Below are positions 1 through 6,828 of a stretch of 11,424 nucleotides of DNA, one piece after another. The translations under genes and the position numbers were made by a program. Within the stretch, counting starts at the first letter, position 1, and the number at the start of each line of letters is the position of its first letter. The notes beneath the pieces are model-generated. The model had not been told where the DNA came from, searched no databases, and saw nothing but the letters and a program-made list of their open reading frames with translations. Origin of the DNA: Flavobacteriales bacterium UBA1993 (lineage in GTDB: Bacteria > Bacteroidota > Bacteroidia > Flavobacteriales_G > Salibacteraceae). Location of the stretch: positions 1 through 11,424 of the forward strand of contig DDCZ01000087.1 in the NCBI GenBank assembly GCA_002336485.1, written 5' to 3'.

Positions 1-975
1 GTTGAACTTATCGAAGTCGAACTCCGGGTCCGCTGGTTCTTCCATCGATGTCAATTTGTAGGTTTCAAGCTCTACGGGAATTGTTGGGTCGTATCCTTCG
101 AGGAAATAGAGCTTTCCTAACGAATCGTTTCTATTGCTGACAAAGAATGATCCTTCCCTTCTATATGCAGAAAAATAAGCGTCAAATTTTTCCGAATTAA
201 CAGGTGCGTCAAGCGCTTTGGGTTTGGACCAATCGGACCATGTGTCACCTCGCGCACTCATATAAACATCATATCCACCCATTCCACCTTTTCTGTCTGA
301 TGAAAGAAACAACGTTTTGAATTCGGCGCTGTAAAAGGGTGAAATTTCGTTTGTGGAATCAGTATTGATTCCTTCAAGCAAGATTGCTTCGGACCATGTG
401 CCATCCTCAGATTTCTGGCTCATATAGATGTCCAATTGGCCATAGACTGAACCTCCCATGGAGATGAACATTTCCGTTTCCTGGGGAGTGACATAAAAGT
501 CGAATTGCTGCGAACGGATTCGTAGCTTCTTAACCTTAACTTGTTCTGGTTTGCTCCACGGGTCTCCTAGATTATCGGCAATAGACAAACCGGGCCACAT
601 GAGTTTGTTGTTTGAGTAGGTGCCAAGTAGGTAAATGTGTTGTCCGTCGTTTGAGACGCCTACTACGGCATTGTTAAACCTAGAATTAAGAATAGGTATA
701 GACTCTTGGTTTGAAAAAAGTGATTCTCCTCTCCATTTTGCCCGCCATACAGACTGGGAAACGTTTTTATTTTTTTGCTCTAAGTCATAGCTTTTTACAT
801 AGTATAGCTGATCTCGGTTATGACTTAGGAGCGCTTTGCCAAATTCGGTGTTTTTGCCTCCCAGCGGATCCACAGCCTCCGATTCTATCAGTTTCACTTG
901 CGCAATAATCTGGCACGGTAGGAATAGTGAAATGATAAAGAACCAATAAATTGAGGATGATATTAACCGGTGCAT
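1..975 (-). CDS. PD40-repeat protein of the OmpA/PorE type, N-terminal part (runs off the left edge)
   Basis: The minus-strand frame is open from ATG at 975 to the window edge, giving 325 residues without a stop. Residues 1-26 form a signal peptide, with likely cleavage in IIA-Q. A Cys at 21 is preceded by Pro, so it is not a convincing lipobox. The rest has WD40-like PD40 blades. The clearest is at about 222-238 (LFLSSDRKGGMGGYDVY), with weaker ones near 103-120, 158-185 and 264-282. In Bacteroidota this N-terminus usually continues into an OmpA peptidoglycan-binding domain and is encoded after a PorP/SprF gene, as here (9 nt after its stop). By that family pattern it would be a periplasmic or outer-membrane partner of a T9SS cargo. 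The C-terminal domain lies outside the window, so the OmpA part is inferred. No clear Shine-Dalgarno is visible. Confidence 0.85.
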   Translation of the reverse strand, partial: MHRLISSSIYWFFIISLFLPCQIIAQVKLIESEAVDPLGGKNTEFGKALLSHNRDQLYYVKSYDLEQKNKNVSQSVWRAKWRGESLFSNQESIPILNSRFNNAVVGVSNDGQHIYLLGTYSNNKLMWPGLSIADNLGDPWSKPEQVKVKKLRIRSQQFDFYVTPQETEMFISMGGSVYGQLDIYMSQKSEDGTWSEAILLEGINTDSTNEISPFYSAEFKTLFLSSDRKGGMGGYDVYMSARGDTWSDWSKPKALDAPVNSEKFDAYFSAYRREGSFFVSNRNDSLGKLYFLEGYDPTIPVELETYKLTSMEEPADPEFDFDKFN

Positions 976-984
976 TCTATTGGA

Positions 985-1957
985 TTACTTTTTAAACAAT
1001 TGAATGCCAAGGAACAGCTCGTGTGAGCCGAATCCTAAACTTTTGGTTTCAGTCAAAGGGTAATCGAAGCTGTAGCCGACTTTGATTAAATTACTTACAA
1101 AAACAGCCCCGGTCAAAATGATGTCGGAATTCCATCGATATCCAACAGCCGCGAAATATCGATCCCTAACATCAAGCTTTAAATTAAAGTCTATAGAAGC
1201 GGGCGCGGAGGCAGTGTATTTTATAAGTGTACTCGGGACGAGGTGTAAACTTTGGTTTAAAATTAGGCGACCGCCAATCATGCCATAATGGGTCATTTGC
1301 AGCGCTGGAGACACTGGGCTGTTTTCAAATTTCAACTCCCCCTGGGTTAATTGATCCGAGTTATAAGAGAAAAACAAGTGCTTACTGTAGGCATAAAGTC
1401 CAAAATCAATGCTCGGAATCCAATCATTAAATGCTTGTGAGCTTGCGGCAAATGCTTGAAGCGTGGGATCATTTGAAGTGCCCATTTGTGTTTTGGTTGG
1501 GTCAAAAACCCAGTTTTTCATACTTCCTTTAAGTGCTGCAGAAATTGTCCACGATGAATTAATTGGTACATGCACATTGTAAGAAGCCCCAAATGCGGTG
1601 TAGGAAAATGCCCCAAAATCGTCTTGAAACAGAATGCCGCCGGCCGCATGTTTTATTTTTCCTTTTTCCTTTATCATTTGAATGTGATTCAGATTGGCTT
1701 GTAGGCAATGTTTCTGATGTTAAGGTGCGGGGTGCGAAAATTCGAGAGGTTCCGCTCACATAGAAAGATCTAGGCGCATATTGAGACCCTATCCATTGTT
1801 GTCTATAACTTATGTTTAGGTCTAGCATTTGGCGCTCACCTGCGCTTGCTGGGTTTACTAGGTATCCGTTGGACAGGTATTGACTCAATTGCCAAGACTG
1901 CTGTCCATTGACCGCGGAGAATGTCAGAACGAATAAGACGATGATTAAGTTTTTCAT
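985..1957 (-). CDS. PorP/SprF family type IX secretion outer-membrane protein, frameshifted
   Basis: The start is ATG at 1957, with a good Shine-Dalgarno (AAAGGAG, 1966-1972) 8 nt upstream. A signal peptide follows (cleavage near VNG-QQ). The mature start fits PorP/SprF: LSQYLSNGYLVNPASAGE, then SYRQQWIG and a later beta-barrel-like region ending GIQLFKK. The 973-nt span is 3 x 324 + 1. The first frame gives the N-terminus and, after about residue 100, turns into an unrelated Arg/Cys-rich tail that stops at 1559. The family-like sequence (AAGGILFQDDFGAFSY onward) resumes in the +1 frame. Removing one base in the A/G run at 1656-1669 restores about 323 residues, a normal family length. Homologues such as SprF of Flavobacterium johnsoniae are needed to secrete type B cargo. 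The gene sits 16 nt after such a cargo, so it is probably its dedicated partner. It may be a pseudogene or a sequencing artefact. Confidence 0.85.
1656..1669 (-). other. Frameshift site in porP/sprF (one extra base in A5-GG-A5)
   Basis: On the coding strand the run reads GG AAAAA GG AAAAA T. Upstream sequence makes sense in one frame and downstream sequence in the +1 frame. The +1 frame has its own stop (TGA) about 30 nt before this run, which bounds the shift on that side. The exact base cannot be fixed. Either A5 tract with one A fewer would give a continuous D-K-G-K-(G/R)-K-I-K-H reading. Confidence 0.75.
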
Positions 1958-1965
1958 GGTTCCAT

Positions 1966-1972
1966 CTCCTTT
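1966..1972 (-). promoter_or_regulatory. Shine-Dalgarno of porP/sprF
   Basis: AAAGGAG on the minus strand lies 8 nt before ATG 1957 and directly after the TGA of the upstream cargo gene. It decides the start against the longer open frame up to 2104, which has no family-like residues before the signal peptide. A strong Shine-Dalgarno is uncommon in Bacteroidota, and the other starts in this window lack one this clear. Confidence 0.6.
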
Positions 1973-1973
1973 C

Positions 1974-4590
1974 TCAGTATATAATTGTGAGGTTACCATC
2001 TCTGGGATCGGTGATGCCGTCGTTAAACTCGATAACGTAATAGTAGGAAGACACGGGGAGCAGATTTCCGTTATGCTTGCCGTCGAACTTGGTTTTGTAT
2101 CCATCGTCTGACTCGTATACCTTTGCTCCCCAACGATTAAATACGACCACTTTCATTTTCGGGTAACTCTCCGACCCTTCAATATTCCATTCGTCATTTA
2201 TGTCGTCTCCGTCTGGAGTGAATACAGTGTTTATTTCCACTGGACTTAATACTCGAATCTTGAGGGTGTCCTGACGAGTACAAAATGGCTCGCTGGTGGC
2301 GGAAACGACGAGTTCCGTTGTTTCCTCAATATTTGCGTAGGTCACTAGCTGATCAATTTCGTCCAAAATAATCGAGGGCTCCCAATTTATTATGGATGGT
2401 TGATTTACCTCAACTTGCACACGAACCCTGGCAACGCCTTGTGTATAAAGGTCGGGGCCAGCGTCGACGTTTGGTGCGTAGCCAATTTCTATCAAAACTT
2501 CATCCGAGGAAACAGGACATGCGCCACTTTGAATATTCCACGTGAACACCCCTTTTCCCATTAAAACTGAGCAAACTTGAATTGGGAGAAAGCGAGTCAG
2601 AAAATATCCCAGGATACGGGGAGGTCCAGTATCCAACTCCAACGCTTGGATCGTTTGCGCTCAGCATATAAGCACTCTGGTCACAAACAGTTGCGTCCGT
2701 GCCAGCATCAGCCACCGTTGGTTTGGCGCTTACTAGAATCGTTGCAGTATCTGAATTTGTGGGACAGGAGCCATCTGATACGGTCCAAACAAATAGGTTT
2801 TCCCCAAAAACTAAGTTATTAACCGGCGAGTTAAATTGGTTCGGATCGATTACAATAGCATTCCCAAGGCTAGTCCATGTTCCCATACCCGACGATGGTT
2901 TAACGGCATTTAGGTTAGAGGAAGGCGAGACGCACAATCCAAAGTCCAATCCTGCGTCAGCTTTGCTTGGAGTTACTCCTCGATAAACAGAAAATGAACA
3001 GGTCGATTCATTTCCAGCGCTATCAGTGGCCAGAAATGTGTTGGTTGTTCCCCCGACAGGGTAGGTTGACCCGCTTGGCAGGCAACTTGTCTGAACAATA
3101 CTAACTCCGCTGCAATTGTCAGTTGCTGTAGGGAATGGATAGGAAAACGTGCTTTCACAAATTGCCGTATCTGAGGGACAAAGAAAGAATGGCCTGATTG
3201 TATCAACGACGGTTACCTGAACAGAGGTGGTGACAGAATTCGAATTGCTATCAACGAGTGTGAAATCGATCTGATTCACGCCAATATCGTCACAATCAAA
3301 ACTGTCTATATTAATGTACATGGTGTCGATTCCGCAATTATCGTAGGATCCGTTGTCGATATCAAGAATATCAGCATAGGCCAAACCACTTTGATTTAGA
3401 TACACGGATATATTTTGGACAACGGCAATAGGATCGACATCATCCAATATTCCAACAAAGACCGCAGTGGTGTCCACACACCCATTGGAATCGGTTCCGG
3501 TCACGAAATAGTCACCTGAAACAATTCCGCTGTTGTGATTGCCAGTGGCTGAGTTGCTCCAATTGTAGGTGTGGCTGCCCGTTCCGCCGACGGAAGTAAC
3601 GCTCGCCCCTCCATCATTTGAATTATAGCATCTGGCATTCGAATCTAGCACAGCCGTTACGACCAATTCATTTGGCTCGGTCAATGTTATGGATGAAGTA
3701 TCTGCGCAGCCATTCGCATCCGTTACTGTAAATACATGAGCGCCACTTTCTAGGTTTGTAACAGTACTATCGTTGCCGCCGTTAGCCCAAGCAAAAGTGT
3801 AAGGCGTTGTGCCGCCAGAAACATGCAGCGTTAGGCTTCCATCATCATCCCCATGGCAGGTTGGTTGAATGCTGTCATACTCGACTATGAGAGAATCGAC
3901 TTGAAGGTTTAGTACTATGATGGAATCGCAACCATAAACACCTGAAAAGCTTTGAGTATAGGTGCCCGAAGTGGTTAGGTATTGATTATTGAAAAAATAA
4001 CTCCCGCCGCAAATGGTTGTATCCATAACTTCTGCAATGCTCACAACACCATTGTCGATGATGGTACCAAAGTTCCCGGCCCAATTTTCTATGCTTTTTC
4101 CTCCGCACTCTACATGGATGTACCTCAAGCCAGTGCCATATGAAGTTAAGTTGCCTGATAGGGTGTCCCAGTTTATTGTCGTTGATATCGGAGCGCTTTG
4201 CGATCCGTATGAATAACTATCAATCACTTGGCTAGAACCATTCAAGAGTTTGATCTTGTAATAGTAGAGGTCATTGTAATAACTATGCTTACCACGAAAC
4301 ATCTGGCTAAATGAAACGAGGGGTTCCTCGTCAAGGTATTGGCTGGTATATCCCTCTGCCACTAAATCAATGGTCTGCTCCATTGTCGTCCAGTTATAGG
4401 ATGCTACAAATGCATTGCCATAACCCCAGTTTTGGAGGAGCCAATTTGAACCCGCTCCACTGCTGAAATTCCAACCTGATGCGCCTGTACTTGCGTCGCC
4501 ATTTACCAGCACGTTATTGCATTGCGCCCTTAGCTCTAAAACAAGGCTAAGTGAGAAAAGAATTACGACGAGAAGGCCTCGTTTTTTCAA
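1974..4590 (-). CDS. Large T9SS type B cargo / adhesin with N-terminal FBA-like domain, SprB, HYR and Ig-like repeats, frameshifted
   Basis: The start is TTG 4590: an in-frame TAA lies two codons upstream and a good signal peptide follows (1-22, cleavage RA-Q). Domain order: 28-186 FBA-like beta-sandwich (IDLVAEGY 74-81, YGTGLRYIHVECGG 151-164, NWAGNFG 169-175); 184-233 a short Cys-containing repeat (TICGGSYFF ... GCDSIIVLNL); two SprB repeats at about 241-305 and 311-380; two HYR-like domains at about 384-463 and 465-537 (DNCSG, ATDSAGNEST); two Ig-like domains starting ADAGLDFGLC (about 544) and ADAGTDATVC (about 627); a further Ig-like segment; then the CHU_C/type B sorting domain (VFTPDGDDINDEW, FNRWG; nt 1974-2234). 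The span is 2617 nt (3 x 872 + 1). The first frame ends at 2500 and the real C-terminus lies in the +1 frame, joining at the GGGAAAAGGGG run at 2549-2559. Corrected length is about 871 aa. If the shift is real, the product lacks its secretion signal. The likely role is a secreted or surface-anchored adhesin; the ligand is unknown. Confidence 0.85.
2549..2559 (-). other. Frameshift site in the T9SS cargo gene (one extra base in GGG-AAAA-GGGG)
   Basis: In one frame the coding strand gives ...SFNGKRGVHVEY and then a stop at 2500. In the +1 frame it gives ...MGKGVFTWNIQSG, which exactly resembles the preceding Ig repeat (ENLFVWTVSDGSCP). One A or one G fewer restores N-G-K-G-V-F-T-W. No other stop interrupts either segment. 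Confidence 0.8.
4033..4509 (-). other. FBA-like (F-box-associated, Fbs1 sugar-binding type) domain region
   Basis: This encodes residues 28-186 of the large cargo. From memory of FBXO2/Fbs1, the order of landmarks matches: a GW near the start (39-40), F-x-S-(Y/F)-x-W (61-67), (V/I)IDL-x-AEGY (74-81), LD (86-87), a GR/GK turn (100-101), YGxGLRY (151-157), HGG-like CGG (162-164) and W-x-G-x-(F/Y)G (170-175). Trp170 (nt 4081-4083) falls where the chitobiose-contacting Trp of Fbs1 sits. The adjacent Tyr and Lys of Fbs1 are Asn and Ala here. The homology call rests on pattern recognition; glycan binding is inference. Confidence 0.7.
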
Positions 4591-4678
4591 GGGTTAGAAT
4601 TTTCGTGAAAATTATAAAATGTGTTTGACTTCACGGGCTTTGTGTACAACACTATTGGCCTTTGTGAGGATGATCCCT

Positions 4679-4713
4679 TTTGTCAATGAATTGCATTCTA
4701 TAATTTATGTTTC
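4679..4713 (+). promoter_or_regulatory. Possible Bacteroidota-type promoter for the glycan-initiation pair
   Basis: TTTG at 4679-4682 is followed by a 23-nt spacer and TATGTTTC at 4706-4713. This is one mismatch from the TAnnTTTG -7 element, and the spacer is at the upper end of the usual TTG-N17-23 range. Transcription would begin near 4718-4720, 15-17 nt before the GTG at 4735. The 144-bp gap at 4591-4734 separates divergent genes, so a promoter is expected here. A TATAAT lies at 4699-4704 but has no well-spaced -35. Confidence 0.35.
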
Positions 4714-4734
4714 AAATTACAGTAATGTTGCAAG

Positions 4735-5730
4735 GTGCAGATAAAAAAGGAGAGTGATGGTCCAGATAAGATAGAGGCTGGTGTGCTGCAAATTAACCCA
4801 AGTAGAAAAGTTCTGATTACAGGCGCTAGCGGGTTTTTGGGACGGTATATTTTTAACGAGCTTACTGCTAAGGGATATGAAGTCCACACAATTGGACGCT
4901 CAGCTTTCGATTCGAAGAACCACTTCTTGTGCGATCTTGGAAATGAAGAGCCAAACCTTGCCGGACAATCATACGATTGGATTATTCATTCTGCTGGAAA
5001 GGCGCATGTTGTTCCTCGAACAATAGGTGAGAAAGAAGATTTTTTTAGAGTCAACGAACGAGGTATTGAGAACCTTTTTCGGGCCTTAGATGCAAATTCA
5101 ATAAAACCAACAAGCGTCTCGATAATCAGCACAGTTGCGGTCTACGGTGTCTCCTCCGGATCAAATATTACCGAGCAGCACCCTTTAGGCGCAATGGACC
5201 CATACGGGAAAAGCAAAAAGAATGCGGAGCAGATAGCGATGAACTATGCTGAAAAAATTGGCGCTCGCTTGAGCATTTTGCGTTTACCTCTTATCGCGGG
5301 TAAAAACCCACCTGGAAACCTAGGAGCGATGATTAAGGGAATGAAAAATGGCCGTTATTTTGGAATAGGGCAGAGCAAGGCAAAGCGCAGTATTGTTTTA
5401 GCCGCTGATGTTGCAATGTACTTGCCTCAGCTTAGTCATGTTGGCGGAGTATTCAACCTCAGCGACGGTGTAGACGTGACTTTTAAAGAGCTTGAGACGC
5501 TTTTGTCCAAGCTTCTAAAGAGCACCCCACCGCGGAGTCTTCCATTTTTTGTTGCATGGTTGGCGGCCCTTTTTGGAGAATTTTTATTGTTTTTTGGGAT
5601 ACATTTCCCAATCAATTTTAATACGCTATCGAAGATTACCACGGACCTGACTTTCTCGTCAGAAAAGGCCAAAAAGGCCGGGTGGAATCCCAGAAGTGTG
5701 TTAACTGTTCCAAATGAAATAATCGAGTGA
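4735..5730 (+). CDS. NAD(P)-dependent nucleotide-sugar epimerase/dehydratase (extended SDR), WbpV/WreQ-like C4-reductase candidate
   Basis: An extended SDR protein of 331 aa. Rossmann glycine motif GASGFLG is at 30-36, a catalytic Ser/Thr region ISTVAVYG at 131-138, and YGKSK at 157-161 supplies the Tyr157/Lys161 pair. A hydrophobic stretch near 268-290 and a KxxxDLTFS...AGWNP tail follow. These match SDRs encoded beside WbpL/WecA-type transferases. In Pseudomonas (WbpV) and Rhizobium (WreQ) such enzymes reduce the 4-keto sugar to give UDP-QuiNAc, the substrate of the adjacent transferase. That specificity is inferred from context; a UDP-GlcNAc or galactose 4-epimerase is possible. Start is uncertain: GTG 4735 is the most upstream choice (in-frame TAA at 4723). 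GTG 4783 (residue 17), with AGAGG about 6 nt upstream, gives 315 aa and better fits the usual short lead before the glycine motif. The stop overlaps the next start by 4 nt. Confidence 0.85.
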   Translation: MQIKKESDGPDKIEAGVLQINPSRKVLITGASGFLGRYIFNELTAKGYEVHTIGRSAFDSKNHFLCDLGNEEPNLAGQSYDWIIHSAGKAHVVPRTIGEKEDFFRVNERGIENLFRALDANSIKPTSVSIISTVAVYGVSSGSNITEQHPLGAMDPYGKSKKNAEQIAMNYAEKIGARLSILRLPLIAGKNPPGNLGAMIKGMKNGRYFGIGQSKAKRSIVLAADVAMYLPQLSHVGGVFNLSDGVDVTFKELETLLSKLLKSTPPRSLPFFVAWLAALFGEFLLFFGIHFPINFNTLSKITTDLTFSSEKAKKAGWNPRSVLTVPNEIIE

Positions 5731-6752
5731 TAGTTAATGCCATCATAGGATTTGTAATTGCGGCTGGTGCAAGTTGGGTGGCAATTTATGCCCTAATGCC
5801 ACTTTTCTCAAAACTTGGATTTATCGATATACCAAACGAGCGATCTAGCCACGATACGCCGAAGCCTCGTGCAGGCGGAATCGCTGTAATTCTGGGAGTA
5901 GCGTGTGGATCGCTTTGGTTCTTTATGATGGAAGGAGTGCACTTGCCTTGGATATTTTGGATCGCGAGTTTCATTGTCGCCGCCCTCGGAATTGTCGATG
6001 ATAAAATAGGGTTGCCCGTTTGGACGAGGCTCATCTTTCAAGCAATTGCTATTGGCCTAGTAATCAATCACAGTGGTGCCTTTTCTGAGTTCCCTTTACC
6101 TGCACCTTTAAACTTCAGTTTGGGTTGGGCCGGCTATGCGGTGGCATTTATTTGGGTGCTCGGAATCATGAATATTTTCAATTTCCTTGACGGCATCGAT
6201 GGGTTTGCGGGAGCACAAACACTAATTGGGGCACTCGTTTTATCCCTAATATTATTTGGCTCACCGATGTCGATGTTCACCCTGGTTTTGGCGGGTGCTG
6301 CCATGGGTTTCCTTTTTTGGAATTGGGATCCTTCCAAAGTATTTATGGGAGATGTCGGATCGTCATTGCTTGGTTTCTGGTTTGCAATCATTCCTTTCTA
6401 TAATGGTGAGTTTTCGCTCAATTCAATGACCTTGATTGTCGTACTTGTGCTTTGGGTTTTTCTCTCCGATGGTGCTTTTACAATTATCAGACGTGGCCTG
6501 AATAAAGAGAAAATATGGAAACCACATCGATCGCACCTTTATCAGAGACTTAACATTATTGGTTGGAGACATCGAAAGATCGTGTCGATGCTTGTGATTT
6601 TTATGGCGGTCATGGGAGCGTGTGCCATATGGTTCGCAGATTCAGGGCTGAATGATGAAGTTGCCTGGGCTGCCCTCGCTATCGGCTTAATAATCTTTGT
6701 GTTATACGCCATTATGGTGACGCGAATAGAATCCTCGAATCACAGCTCGTAG
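5727..6752 (+). CDS. Polyprenyl-phosphate sugar-1-phosphate transferase, WbpL/WecA-like (GT family 4 / MraY superfamily)
   Basis: A 341-aa polytopic membrane protein with about ten hydrophobic segments. Family motifs are in order: D-x-PNERSSH..P-x-PRAGG at 35-51, the cytosolic Asp pair in GIVDDKIG (88-95), N-x-x-N-x-x-DGIDG (149-159), FMGDVGSS with Mg-binding Asp209 (206-213), and the sugar-recognition HRSHLYQRL (267-275). The enzyme transfers a UDP-activated N-acetyl-hexosamine phosphate to undecaprenyl phosphate at the inner membrane, starting an O-antigen or similar lipid-linked glycan. The PNERSSH and HRSH forms point to the WbpL/WbcO branch rather than MraY. The GTG start shares GTGA with the stop of the upstream SDR gene, so the two are probably translationally coupled and functionally paired. 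No other glycan genes are in view, so the rest of the pathway would be elsewhere. Confidence 0.9.
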   Translation: MIVNAIIGFVIAAGASWVAIYALMPLFSKLGFIDIPNERSSHDTPKPRAGGIAVILGVACGSLWFFMMEGVHLPWIFWIASFIVAALGIVDDKIGLPVWTRLIFQAIAIGLVINHSGAFSEFPLPAPLNFSLGWAGYAVAFIWVLGIMNIFNFLDGIDGFAGAQTLIGALVLSLILFGSPMSMFTLVLAGAAMGFLFWNWDPSKVFMGDVGSSLLGFWFAIIPFYNGEFSLNSMTLIVVLVLWVFLSDGAFTIIRRGLNKEKIWKPHRSHLYQRLNIIGWRHRKIVSMLVIFMAVMGACAIWFADSGLNDEVAWAALAIGLIIFVLYAIMVTRIESSNHSS

Positions 6753-6828
6753 TTGTTGACATATCTGGTGTAAAGAATCCGTGTATTCAGAATAATTGAT
6801 TTCCACGCTTGCTTAATTTAGCATCAGA

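Noticed and set aside
711..908. Plus-strand open frame of 65 codons
   Set aside because: It lies wholly inside the PD40 protein on the other strand and resembles no family.
1958..2104. N-terminal extension of the PorP/SprF frame up to 2104
   Set aside because: It overlaps the sorting domain of the upstream cargo and would bury the signal peptide; a good Shine-Dalgarno marks ATG 1957.
4607..4614. TAATTTTC on the minus strand as a -7 element for the FBA cargo
   Set aside because: One mismatch and no TTG at the right spacing (nearest about 32 nt), so not supportable.
4699..4704. TATAAT as a sigma-70-like -10
   Set aside because: The only -35-like hexamer (TTGTCA at 4680) is 13 nt away, too close; Bacteroidota use a different promoter consensus.
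6796..6821. TTG-N15-TAATTTAG before the second cargo gene
   Set aside because: The spacer is too short and the -7 has a mismatch; it also leaves only 7 nt to the ATG. Nothing else stands out in the 76-nt gap.
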